Shown here one piece after another: positions 1 through 8,297 of a DNA stretch of 64,000 nucleotides. The stretch spans positions 1 to 64,000 of the forward strand of contig NZ_CAXBBQ010000009.1 of the NCBI RefSeq assembly GCF_963974575.1, in the 5' to 3' direction. Position 1 is the first letter of the stretch. Each line of letters begins with the position of its first letter. This DNA comes from Sphingosinicella sp963974575 (lineage in GTDB: Bacteria; Pseudomonadota; Alphaproteobacteria; Sphingomonadales; Sphingomonadaceae). The position numbers were made by a program, and so were the translations under genes. The notes below the pieces were generated by a model, which had not been told where the DNA came from, did not search any database, and saw only the letters and a list, made by a program, of their open reading frames with translations.

Positions 1-86
1 GGGTTCGGGCACCGCCGACTTTCCGACGCCTCACGGCGTCCGAAACTCTAAACGGCAGCTGACCGTCCGCTTTATGTGTCGACGAC

Positions 87-953
87 TTAGAGAACTTCGC
101 CGCAGCCCTCGTAGCGCTTGCGATCAAGCGTCATGGTGACGGTGTAGGCGTAGGGCTTGCCGCTCATCGCGTCCTCGCAGGCCTTCTTTACGATCGAGAC
201 GGCGAGCGACGATTTGCCCTGTGAAACGGCGAAGCTGCTCGTGCCTTCGAGCGCGAGGCGGGCGGGCGCCTTGAACGTCGCGGTCTTCGAACCGTAATCG
301 GCGATCACCTCCACATTGTGGCCGGTTGCGATGTCCATCGTCCAGCCCGGTTCCTGCCCGACCGCATGGAAGCGGACCGGAGGCCCTGACGCGGCCGGTT
401 CGGGAAAGCCGCCCGGCTGATCCCATTCGCGCGGCCCGTTGACGCGCCAGATTTCCTTGCCCGTCGCGTCGTAAAGCACGGTGAAGGGCAGGCCCGGCGC
501 GCCGAGCGTGGTGGCGAGCGCGCCTTCCTCGTCGAGGAGGATGGTCATATGCTGAAGCTTCGCCTTGGCGAGGAAAGGCTTCACCTTCTCCCAGCCCTGC
601 AGATCCTGGCTGATGCCGACCACCGCCATCTCGCCCGCCTTCGCCTTCGCGAGTCCGTCGAGCGCGGGCATTTCGGCGACGCACGGCGCGCACCAGGTTG
701 CCCACAGGTTCACGAGCACGGGTTTGCCGCGATAATCGGCGAGCGTCACCTTGGTGCCGTCCGCGCGCGCAAAGGCCTGCGTCGGCGCGGGGGTTCCGGC
801 CTGTGACGTATCGACCGTGCCGGTCTCCGCTTTCTTTGCCGCCGGAGCCGCACTTTCTTGCGGGGCGAGCGCGTCTGCTTTATCGGCCTCCTTGGCCTTG
901 CCGCAGGCGGAAAGCGGCATGAGAACGAGGATCGCGAACATTACAGACCGCAT
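87..953 (-). CDS. TlpA-family thioredoxin lipoprotein with extra C-terminal domain
   Basis: Predicted exported thiol-disulfide oxidoreductase, 288 residues. The start at 953 gives a signal peptide ending in lipobox LSAC (Cys17) and is preceded by GGAG about 8 bases upstream. A low-complexity Ala/Lys linker follows, then a TlpA/AhpC-TSA thioredoxin fold with the active-site motif WATWCAPC (Cys88, Cys91). Residues 194-288 form a second module with GQEPGW near its start and CEDAMSGKPYAY near its end. This resembles small secreted COG3650-type proteins; that assignment is from memory of the family. The TlpA part would act in the periplasm, for example in cytochrome c maturation or disulfide reduction. 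It is divergent from argH with only 16 bp between start codons. The thioredoxin call is firm and the tail call tentative. Confidence 0.85.
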   Translation of the reverse strand: MRSVMFAILVLMPLSACGKAKEADKADALAPQESAAPAAKKAETGTVDTSQAGTPAPTQAFARADGTKVTLADYRGKPVLVNLWATWCAPCVAEMPALDGLAKAKAGEMAVVGISQDLQGWEKVKPFLAKAKLQHMTILLDEEGALATTLGAPGLPFTVLYDATGKEIWRVNGPREWDQPGGFPEPAASGPPVRFHAVGQEPGWTMDIATGHNVEVIADYGSKTATFKAPARLALEGTSSFAVSQGKSSLAVSIVKKACEDAMSGKPYAYTVTMTLDRKRYEGCGEVL

Positions 954-969
954 TGCAAACTCCAATGAC

Positions 970-2337
970 ATGTGGGGCGGCCGCTTCGCTGAAGGGCCGT
1001 CGGCAGTCATGCGCGACATTAATGTTTCCATCGGTGTGGACAAGCGCCTGTGGCGTCAGGACATCGCCGGCAGCCGCGCGCACGCCGCGATGCTGGCGGC
1101 GGCGGGCATCCTTTCCAAGGGTGACGCTTCCGAAATCGCGCGCGGCCTCGATGCGATCGAAGCGGAGTATGAAGCGGGCGGTCTTGTAGAAAACGCCGCG
1201 CTCGAAGACATCCACATGCATGTCGAGGCGCGGCTGAAGGAAATCATCGGCGAGCCCGCCGGGCGGCTGCACACGGCGCGCTCGCGCAACGATCAGGTGG
1301 CGACCGATTTCCGCCTGTGGGTCCGCGATGCGATCGACGCGATCGATGCAGGGCTCGGCGGTTTCCAGAAGGCGCTCCTCATGCGCGCGGAGCAGCACGC
1401 GGCGGATGTGATGCCGGGCTTCACGCATCTGCAGACCGCGCAGCCGGTGACGCTCGGCCATCACCTGATGGCGTATCACGAGATGACGCGGCGTGATCGC
1501 GGCCGCTTCGCCGATGCGCGGGCAAGGCTCAACGAATCGCCGCTCGGCGCCGCAGCGCTTGCAGGCACGTCGTTCCCGATCGATCGCCAGGCGACCGCGA
1601 AGGCACTCGGCTTCGATCGCCCGATGGCGAATAGCCTCGACGCCGTCTCGGACCGCGACTTCGCGCTCGAATTCCTTTCCGCCGCAGCAATGGCAGGGCT
1701 GCATCTGTCGCGCCTTGCCGAGGAGATCATCATCTGGGCGAGCCAGCCCTACGGCTTCGTCAAGCTGCCCGATGCTTTCTCGACCGGCTCATCGATCATG
1801 CCGCAGAAGCGCAACCCCGATGCCGCCGAACTCGTACGTGCGAAGGCGGGTCTGTTCCTAGGCGCATACCAGCGGCTCGCCATCATCATGAAGGGCCTGC
1901 CGCTCGCCTATTCGAAGGACATGCAGGACGACAAGGCGCCGGTGTTCGAGGCGTTCGACACGCTCGCGCTCTGCCTCGCCGCGATGACCGGCATGGTGGA
2001 GACGATCACGTTCGATACCGCCCGGATGCGCGCGGCGGCGGGCACGGGCTTTTCCACCGCGACCGACCTTGCCGACTGGCTGGTGCGTGAGGGCGGCGTG
2101 CCTTTCCGCGAGGCACATCACATCACCGGGCGCTGCGTCGCGGCTGCCGAGGCGGCGGGCTGCGACCTTGCCGACCTGCCGTTGGAGACGCTGTGCGGTA
2201 TCGATGCGCGGATCGATGAGCGGGTTTTCGGCGTGCTCACGGTCGATGCGTCGGTCGCGAGCCGGACCAGCTTCGGCGGCACGTCGCCCGCGAACGTGCG
2301 CGCGGCGGTTGCGACCGCGCGGGGGGCGGGCGCATGA
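970..2337 (+). CDS. argH: argininosuccinate lyase
   Basis: Cytosolic enzyme that splits argininosuccinate into arginine and fumarate, the last step of arginine synthesis. The product has 455 residues, normal for the family. It shows the N-terminal MWGGRF, the TARSRNDQ segment and the fumarase/lyase signature GSSIMPQKRNPD starting at residue 273, which holds the flexible catalytic loop. ATG at 970 was chosen because MWGGRF is the usual N-terminus. No clear Shine-Dalgarno precedes it, and an in-frame ATG at 919 would encode a tail antisense to the neighbour's signal peptide. It is first gene of a plus-strand operon and its stop overlaps lptM as ATGA. Confidence 0.97.
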   Translation: MWGGRFAEGPSAVMRDINVSIGVDKRLWRQDIAGSRAHAAMLAAAGILSKGDASEIARGLDAIEAEYEAGGLVENAALEDIHMHVEARLKEIIGEPAGRLHTARSRNDQVATDFRLWVRDAIDAIDAGLGGFQKALLMRAEQHAADVMPGFTHLQTAQPVTLGHHLMAYHEMTRRDRGRFADARARLNESPLGAAALAGTSFPIDRQATAKALGFDRPMANSLDAVSDRDFALEFLSAAAMAGLHLSRLAEEIIIWASQPYGFVKLPDAFSTGSSIMPQKRNPDAAELVRAKAGLFLGAYQRLAIIMKGLPLAYSKDMQDDKAPVFEAFDTLALCLAAMTGMVETITFDTARMRAAAGTGFSTATDLADWLVREGGVPFREAHHITGRCVAAAEAAGCDLADLPLETLCGIDARIDERVFGVLTVDASVASRTSFGGTSPANVRAAVATARGAGA

Positions 2338-2564
2338 AGGCGGCGCTTCCACTCCTGCTTCTGCTTGCCGCGTGCGGTGCCAAGGGTCCGCTCGCGTGGC
2401 CGGAGGGTGGCCCGCCCGCGCCGCCGCCCGGCGTCAAGGAACCGCTGACGACCGAACAAATGCTCGAGCCGCCTGCGCAGGCCGCGCCCGCGCGCGTCGA
2501 CGATCCCGTCCGCCGCTCGGAAGAGCGCCGCGACGACGAATTTGATCTGCCGCCGGGGCTCTGA
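2334..2564 (+). CDS. lptM: LptM-like (YifL) small lipoprotein
   Basis: Lipoprotein of 76 residues with a short hydrophobic signal and a lipobox ending LAAC at Cys14. The mature start CGAKGPL matches the CG.KGPL signature of LptM/YifL, which in Enterobacteria assists disulfide maturation of the LPS translocon protein LptD. The rest is Pro/Glu/Arg-rich and low-complexity. It overlaps argH by ATGA and lysA by TGATG, so translation is probably coupled. The same placement next to lysA or dapF is common in proteobacteria. The family call is good; a role in LptD assembly here is inferred. Confidence 0.85.
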   Translation: MKAALPLLLLLAACGAKGPLAWPEGGPPAPPPGVKEPLTTEQMLEPPAQAAPARVDDPVRRSEERRDDEFDLPPGL

Positions 2565-3832
2565 TGGACCATTTTGAGCACAGGAACGGCCGCCTGATGG
2601 CCGAGGATGTCGACGTGGCCGCGCTTGCGGACGCCGTCGGCACGCCCTTCTATTGCTATTCGTCGGCGACGATCGAGCGGCACTTCACCGTGTTCCGCGA
2701 TGCGGTGGCGGGTGCAGGCAATGCTCCGCCGCTCGTCGCCTATGCGGTGAAGGCGAACTCGAACCAGGCGGTGATCGCGACGCTGGCGCGGATCGGCGCG
2801 GGGGCGGACGTCGTTTCGCTCGGCGAGATGAAGCGCGCGCTCGCGGCGGGCGTCCCGGCCGAGCGCATCGTCTTCTCGGGCGTCGGCAAGACGGCCGACG
2901 AGATGGAGGCCGCGATTCACGCGGGCGTCTTTCAGATCAATCTTGAATCGCTGCCCGAGGCGGAGATGCTCTCGGCGGTCGCGGCGCGCATGGGGCGCAC
3001 GGTGCCGGTGGCGTTCCGTGTGAACCCCGATGTGGACGCGGGCACGCACGCCAAGATTTCGACCGGCAAGGCCGAGAACAAGTTCGGCATTCCGATCGAT
3101 ACCGCGCAGCAGGCGTTTGCGCTGGCAGCGGCACTTCCCGGCATCGAGCCGGTCGGCGTCGCGCTCCATATCGGCAGCCAGCTGACCGATCTTGCCCCGC
3201 TGGAGCAGGCGTTCACCCGTCTTGGCGCCCTGATTGCGGAGCTGCGCGCGGCGGGCCACACGGTCAGCCGCGCCGATCTCGGCGGCGGACTCGGCGTGCC
3301 CTATGCGGCGCACACGCCCGGACCGCCGCTTCCCGAGGCCTACGGTGCCATGGTCGCGCGCGTCACCGCGGATTGGGACGTGCGCCTCACCTTCGAGCCG
3401 GGGCGCGTGATCGTGGGGAACGCGGGCGTGCTCGTCTCGCGCGTCATCCGCGTAAAGAGCGGCGCGACGACCGACTTCGTCATCATCGACGCGGCGATGA
3501 ACGATCTGCTCCGCCCCAGCCTCTACGACGCGTGGCACGACATCGATTCGGTGATGCAAACGGATGCGCGCATGATCGCCACCGTGGTCGGCCCGGTCTG
3601 CGAAACCGGCGACACGTTTGCGGAAGGGCGTGAGATTCCAGCGGTGGAGGCCGGCGATCTGGTCGTATTCCGTACGGCGGGCGCTTATGGTGCAGCGATG
3701 GCTTCGACCTACAATTCCCGCCTGCTGACGCCCGAAGTGCTGGTGAAGGGCGACAAGTGGGCGCTGGTGCGGCCGCGCAGCACGATCGAGGATCTGATCG
3801 CGCAGGACCGCGTGCCGAACTGGGTAGGGTAG
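2564..3832 (+). CDS. lysA: diaminopimelate decarboxylase
   Basis: PLP enzyme that decarboxylates meso-diaminopimelate to lysine, 422 residues. The PLP lysine is Lys63 in YAVKANSN. Other family landmarks are HIGSQL, the phosphate-binding GGGLGVPY, the EPGR segment and CETGDTF, which supplies the active-site cysteine from the partner subunit of the dimer. The alanine-racemase-like barrel is followed by the C-terminal beta domain. The start overlaps the lptM stop by one base (TGATG). The gene belongs to the argH-to-hydrolase operon. Confidence 0.97.
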   Translation: MDHFEHRNGRLMAEDVDVAALADAVGTPFYCYSSATIERHFTVFRDAVAGAGNAPPLVAYAVKANSNQAVIATLARIGAGADVVSLGEMKRALAAGVPAERIVFSGVGKTADEMEAAIHAGVFQINLESLPEAEMLSAVAARMGRTVPVAFRVNPDVDAGTHAKISTGKAENKFGIPIDTAQQAFALAAALPGIEPVGVALHIGSQLTDLAPLEQAFTRLGALIAELRAAGHTVSRADLGGGLGVPYAAHTPGPPLPEAYGAMVARVTADWDVRLTFEPGRVIVGNAGVLVSRVIRVKSGATTDFVIIDAAMNDLLRPSLYDAWHDIDSVMQTDARMIATVVGPVCETGDTFAEGREIPAVEAGDLVVFRTAGAYGAAMASTYNSRLLTPEVLVKGDKWALVRPRSTIEDLIAQDRVPNWVG

Positions 3833-3836
3833 CGCG

Positions 3837-6188
3837 ATGACCGCGCCCGCGCCGCAGCAAGCCTTCCTTGCCGCGATGCGCGCGCCGCTCGCCCTTTCGG
3901 GCATCGTTCTCGCCGCAGAGCGCGCGCTGCCGCGCGAGCTTGGCCTTGTGCTCACGCTCTGGCTGCTGTGGATCGCAGCCGCATTGCTTGGGCTCGCACA
4001 GGTGCTGCCGGGCACGCTGCGCGTCGCGCTGCTCGCACTCCTCATCGTCGGCAGTGCTGCCTTGCTGGTTCGTGCAGCATGGCGCATCGGCATTCCCACG
4101 CCCGCTGCGCGCCGGGCCCGACTGGAGCGAGGCGGCGGGCTCAGCCGGGGGGTGCTTGCGCTCGTCGACGACGCACCCGTCAGCGATCCCGATGGCTTCG
4201 CCGCCGCGCTCTGGGACCGTGCGCTGGCCGATGCACGGAAATTTCGTCCACGCCTGGGTCGCCTCGAATGGCAACCGACGCTCGAAACCCGTTACGGGCT
4301 CTGGCCGCTCATCGGCACGGCGCTGTTCCTCGGCCTGATGCTCGCGAAGGCGGAAGCGCCGCAGAGGCTGGCGGCCGCCTTCTCGCCATGGTCGACGACG
4401 CTCGAAGGCGTGCGTATCGCGGTCACGCTGGAGCCGCCCGCCTATGTAGGCGCGCCGCCGCGCCGTATCGATCTGAAGGGCGGCGCGGGTGCCGCGCTTG
4501 ATGGCCTCGCCGCAAGCCGGGTGACGATCCGCGTCGAAGGCCTTGAAGGCGCCTGGCATGTCGCCGGACCGGGCATCGATGCAGCGGCGGAAGGTGGGCG
4601 CGTGTCCTTTCCGCTGAAACGCGCAGGCGAATACAGCGTGCAACAGGGCGCCAGGCGCATCGCCGCGCTCGATCTTTCGCTCGCCGCCGATATCAGGCCT
4701 GCGATCCGTTTCGATGGCGATCCTGGCATCACCCCCACCGGCGCGCTTCGGCTCGGCTTCCGCCTGCGCGACGATCACGGTGTCTCCGCGCTGTCGCTGC
4801 GCGTCCGGCGTGGCAAGGACGTGCGTGACGTCGATCTTGAAACGCGCGTGCCGCCCGGCCGGGGCAGCGTCTTCGCCGATCTCACGCCGCATCCGTTCGC
4901 CGGATCAACCGTCGAACTGATGTTCGTCGCCACCGACGGCGCGGGGCAAGAGGGCGTGTCGCCGCCCATCCGTATCACGCTCCCACAGCGCCGCTTCGCC
5001 AACCCGCTCGCGCAGGCGATCGTCGCCGTGCGCGCCGATCTGCTCGCCGGCGCAAAAAGAAGCATCATAGCGCGCCGCCTTTCGGGGCTGGCGGCAGACC
5101 ATCCCGCGTATCAGGGCGACCTCGGCGTGTTCGCAGGTCTGCGCGCCGCGACGTGGCGGCTCGTCCACGATACGCGCAAGGACGCGCGGGACAGCATCGC
5201 GGCGTTGCTGTGGGACATCGCCACCGATCTTGAAGATGGCGGCGCGACGCAGGCGATGGATGCGATGCGCCGCGCGATGGAAGATCTGGCGCGTGGCATC
5301 GGCGCGGGCGATGACGCTTCGCTTGCGGCGATGGCGGACCGGCTGGAAGCTGCGATGAGCGAGTATCTCAGCCGCCAGATCCAAGCCGCACTTGCCGAAG
5401 GCGGTGCCCAGCCGCCCTCATCGGCAGGCGGCGCGGGCGCGTCGGTCGATCTCGGTTTCCTCGACCAGATGTTCGCGGACCTTCGTGACCGGCTGGCGGC
5501 AGGCGACAAGGCAGGGGCGGCAGAGGCGCTCGCGAACCTTCGTCAGCTCATGGAAACGATCCGCTTCGGCAATGCGCCGCCCGATCCGGCGGCACAGGCC
5601 CGCGCCGCCGCCGCTGCCGAGGCCGCACAGGCACTGCGCGCGATCGAGGCGCGGCAGGGCGCGCTGCGCGACGCGACGATCGCCGACATGATCGAGGCCT
5701 CGTTCGGAAACGACAGCGGCCTTCGCGAAAATGCTCCGCCGCAGCGCACGCTGGGGTCGGACACCGAAGCGCTCGTCAAACAGTTCGGCGCGGCCGGTGT
5801 GCCGGCGCCGCAGCCGCTCGGCGCGGCCGCGAAGGCAATGGGGGAAGCGGCACGCGCGCTCGGCACCGGGGATGCAGGTGGTGCGATCCGGGCGCAAACG
5901 CGCGCGCTCGATCTGCTCCGGCAGGCGGCGAACGCGGCGGAGGCGACGGCGCAGCAGATGGCGCAGGCGGCGGGCGCGGGCGCGATGCAGCCGGGCGCGG
6001 CAGGCTCGGGCCTCGATCCGCTCGGGCGTCCCGGCACGGGGTTCGGGCAGGGCGCAGTCAAGCTGCCAGACCAGGCGGATGTGCGGCGTATCCAGCAGAT
6101 ACGAAAGATTCTCGAAGAACGCGCAAGCGACCCCTCGCGTTCGGAAGAGGAACGGGGCTATTACCTTAGGCTTCTCAAGCGTTTCTAG
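3837..6188 (+). CDS. DUF4175 / TIGR02302 family large membrane-anchored protein
   Basis: Protein of 783 residues typical of alphaproteobacteria, usually named TIGR02302 or DUF4175. Function is unknown. Two or three hydrophobic segments lie in the first 65 residues and another near 155-172. A long soluble, presumably periplasmic part follows, with beta-rich segments and then an Ala/Gln/Met-rich helical region (about 480-730) that could form coiled coils. The C-terminus is basic and ends in a helix (RKILEERASDPSRSEEER). It starts 4 bp after lysA and precedes galU by 19 bp. The envelope location is inferred from topology only. Confidence 0.8.
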   Translation: MTAPAPQQAFLAAMRAPLALSGIVLAAERALPRELGLVLTLWLLWIAAALLGLAQVLPGTLRVALLALLIVGSAALLVRAAWRIGIPTPAARRARLERGGGLSRGVLALVDDAPVSDPDGFAAALWDRALADARKFRPRLGRLEWQPTLETRYGLWPLIGTALFLGLMLAKAEAPQRLAAAFSPWSTTLEGVRIAVTLEPPAYVGAPPRRIDLKGGAGAALDGLAASRVTIRVEGLEGAWHVAGPGIDAAAEGGRVSFPLKRAGEYSVQQGARRIAALDLSLAADIRPAIRFDGDPGITPTGALRLGFRLRDDHGVSALSLRVRRGKDVRDVDLETRVPPGRGSVFADLTPHPFAGSTVELMFVATDGAGQEGVSPPIRITLPQRRFANPLAQAIVAVRADLLAGAKRSIIARRLSGLAADHPAYQGDLGVFAGLRAATWRLVHDTRKDARDSIAALLWDIATDLEDGGATQAMDAMRRAMEDLARGIGAGDDASLAAMADRLEAAMSEYLSRQIQAALAEGGAQPPSSAGGAGASVDLGFLDQMFADLRDRLAAGDKAGAAEALANLRQLMETIRFGNAPPDPAAQARAAAAAEAAQALRAIEARQGALRDATIADMIEASFGNDSGLRENAPPQRTLGSDTEALVKQFGAAGVPAPQPLGAAAKAMGEAARALGTGDAGGAIRAQTRALDLLRQAANAAEATAQQMAQAAGAGAMQPGAAGSGLDPLGRPGTGFGQGAVKLPDQADVRRIQQIRKILEERASDPSRSEEERGYYLRLLKRF

Positions 6189-6207
6189 GATGGGAGAGCG
6201 AGAGCGG

Positions 6208-7080
6208 ATGCGCAAGGTTCGGACAGCGGTGTTTCCCGTCGGCGGTCTCGGCACGCGGTTTCTGCCCGCGACGAAAGCGATGCCCAAGGAGATGCTGCCC
6301 GTCGTCGACCGGCCGCTGATCCAGTATGCGGTCGACGAGGCGGTGGCGGCGGGGATCGAGCAGATGATCTTCGTCACCGGCCGTGGCAAGAACGCCATCG
6401 AAGACCATTTCGATCGCCACTACGAACTCGAATCCACTCTCGGCGAACGCGGCAAGAGCGAGGTGCTGGCGCAGCTTGAGGGCACGCGCTTTGCAGCCGG
6501 GACGATCGCCTATGTCCGTCAGCGCGAGCCGCTTGGGCTTGGCCATGCCGTCTGGTGCGCGCGGCATCTGATCGGCGATAATCCGTTCGCGGTTTTGCTG
6601 CCTGACGAGCTGCTTTGGAATCCGGCGCGGCCTTGCCTGAAGGCGATGATCGAGGCGCACGCCGAAGTTGGCGGCAATGTGATCGGTGTGCTCGATGTGC
6701 CGCGCGAACACACGCACCGCTATGGCATCGTCTCGCCAGGCGCACAGCGCGGTGCGCTTACCGAAGTGCTCGGCCTCGTCGAGAAGCCGAAGCCCGCCGA
6801 TGCGCCCTCCACGATGGCGGCGATCGGCCGCTACATCCTCGAACCCGCCATCATGGATAAGCTGGAGGCGCGCAAGCGCGGCGCGGGTGACGAGATACAG
6901 CTTACCGACGCGATGGCGGAACTGATCGGCAGTTCGCCTTTCCACGCGCTGCCGTTCGAAGGCACGCGCTATGATTGCGGCGACAAGGCCGGCTACGTGA
7001 CGGCGAACATCGCGCTTGCGCTCGAACGCGCGGACATCGGCCCGGAAGTGAGGGCGTGGATCGACGCGAACGTGCGTTGA
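6208..7080 (+). CDS. galU: UTP-glucose-1-phosphate uridylyltransferase
   Basis: Makes UDP-glucose from UTP and glucose-1-phosphate for polysaccharide and lipid glycosylation. The product has 290 residues, normal for GalU. The N-terminus TAVFPVGGLGTRFLPATKA is the nucleotide-binding loop, and PKEMLPVVDRPLIQYAVDEA follows it. The start at 6208 was preferred over the in-frame ATG at 6190 because GalU proteins begin just before this motif and GGAGAGCGAGAG lies upstream. It overlaps the next gene by TGATG. Confidence 0.95.
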   Translation: MRKVRTAVFPVGGLGTRFLPATKAMPKEMLPVVDRPLIQYAVDEAVAAGIEQMIFVTGRGKNAIEDHFDRHYELESTLGERGKSEVLAQLEGTRFAAGTIAYVRQREPLGLGHAVWCARHLIGDNPFAVLLPDELLWNPARPCLKAMIEAHAEVGGNVIGVLDVPREHTHRYGIVSPGAQRGALTEVLGLVEKPKPADAPSTMAAIGRYILEPAIMDKLEARKRGAGDEIQLTDAMAELIGSSPFHALPFEGTRYDCGDKAGYVTANIALALERADIGPEVRAWIDANVR

Positions 7081-7802
7081 TGCCGCCGTCCGGCCTTCAA
7101 CCGCCGTCGCTCGGGCGCTTTGCGCTGGAGGTGAAGGCCGTGCCGGAACTGTGCCGGTTCGTCATGAAAAGCCGGACGCACGGCCTCGCGAAGGGCGATG
7201 GTCATCCCGTGCTGGTGTTTCCCGGCTTCCTTGCCGGCGATGCGCTCACGTGGCCGCTCCGGCGCCGTCTCACGGCGCTCGGCTATTGGAATGCCGGGTG
7301 GCGCTTTGGTACCAATCTCGGCCTCAAACCCGGCCTGCTTGCGCAGATGGTGCATTATGTGAAGTCGGTGCATGCCGGGCAGAAGCGCAAAGTGAGCCTC
7401 GTCGGCTGGAGCCTCGGCGGGCTCTATGCGCGCGAGATCGCGAAACGCATCCCCGACCGCGTGCGCCTGATCGTAACGCTGGGAACGCCTGCCGCCCGCG
7501 ACCTCCACGCCAACAACGCGTGGCGGCTCTACGAGCGGCTGAACGACCATAGCGTGGACGCGCCGCCGATCGAAACCAATCTCATGGAGTTGCCGCCGGT
7601 ACCGGTGACGTCGATCCTGACACCGTTCGACGGCATCGTAGCACCCGAGAGCGCCGACATCGGCAGCGGCCCGACGTGGGAGACGCTGAAAGTGCGCGGC
7701 ACGCATATCGGGCTTGCGTGGAACGCCGACGTGCTACGCATCGTGGCCGATCGGCTGGCGCAGCCGGAAGCAGGGTGGGGACCTTACCGACCGAAGGGCT
7801 GA
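7080..7802 (+). CDS. alpha/beta-fold hydrolase (esterase/lipase-like)
   Basis: Protein of 240 residues with an alpha/beta hydrolase fold. The nucleophile elbow is GWSLGG (Ser in the middle), preceded by the strand VLVFPGFL with its oxyanion-hole region. The Asp in SILTPFDGIV and the His in VRGTHIGL are good candidates to complete the triad. No signal peptide is seen, so it is probably cytosolic. It begins at the one-base TGATG overlap with galU and is last in the operon, 27 bp before a strong terminator hairpin. Substrate is unknown. Confidence 0.8.
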   Translation: MPPSGLQPPSLGRFALEVKAVPELCRFVMKSRTHGLAKGDGHPVLVFPGFLAGDALTWPLRRRLTALGYWNAGWRFGTNLGLKPGLLAQMVHYVKSVHAGQKRKVSLVGWSLGGLYAREIAKRIPDRVRLIVTLGTPAARDLHANNAWRLYERLNDHSVDAPPIETNLMELPPVPVTSILTPFDGIVAPESADIGSGPTWETLKVRGTHIGLAWNADVLRIVADRLAQPEAGWGPYRPKG

Positions 7803-7827
7803 CGGTGCGCGGCTGAACCCCTCAATA

Positions 7828-7864
7828 GAAAAAGGCCCGGCATTTTCATGCACGGGCCTTTTTC
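7828..7864. terminator. bidirectional rho-independent terminator
   Basis: A perfect stem AAAGGCCCG (7831-7839) pairs with CGGGCCTTT (7853-7861) around a 13-base loop. It is flanked by an A tract on the left and a T tract on the right. It sits between the plus-strand hydrolase and the minus-strand atpC, so it can end both transcripts. Confidence 0.85.
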
Positions 7865-7889
7865 ATTCGGCAGTCTTGCAGCTGTGCGC

Positions 7890-8297
7890 TCAGTTGGTGG
7901 CGACGGCCTGCATTGCCTCGTAGCGGGCAACCTGCTTTTCAGCGACGGCACGCTCGATGTCCGTCTTCGCGAGGCGCACGTCCTCGCGGGCATCGGAGAG
8001 CTTCTTGGAAACCTCGTCGGCCTTGATCTCCGCGACCGGAACCGCGTTTTCGGCGAGGATGGTGAGACCGCTGTCGTTCACCTCGGCAAAGCCGCCGTCG
8101 ATGAAGATGCGCGTCGCCGGGCTGCTCGCGCTTTCATAAACCTCGATCGCGCCGGGACGGATCGTGGACATGAAAGGCGCGTGGCCCGCAAGCACGCCGA
8201 AGTCACCTTCCGTGCCCGGCACGACCACCATGTGGACGTCGCCGGAACGTAGAAGCCGCTCGGGGCTCACCAGTTCGAAGTGGAGGTTGTCCGCCAT
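7890..8297 (-). CDS. atpC: ATP synthase F1 epsilon subunit
   Basis: Central-stalk subunit that couples rotation to catalysis and inhibits ATP hydrolysis, 135 residues. The N-terminal beta sandwich carries the family pattern LVSPERLL..GDV..V..PGTEGDFGVL, and the short C-terminal helical part follows. Its start codon directly abuts the atpD stop codon with no gap. It is the last gene of the F1 operon and reads into the shared terminator. Confidence 0.96.
   Translation of the reverse strand: MADNLHFELVSPERLLRSGDVHMVVVPGTEGDFGVLAGHAPFMSTIRPGAIEVYESASSPATRIFIDGGFAEVNDSGLTILAENAVPVAEIKADEVSKKLSDAREDVRLAKTDIERAVAEKQVARYEAMQAVATN

Noticed and set aside
25..40. Hairpin GACGCC/GGCGTC after the tlpA-like stop
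   Set aside because: The stem is only 6 bp and no T tract follows on either strand, so a terminator call is not supported.
2237..4099. 620-residue open frame antisense to lysA
   Set aside because: It spans argH, lptM, lysA and the next gene on the opposite strand, is Arg/His-rich and matches no family.
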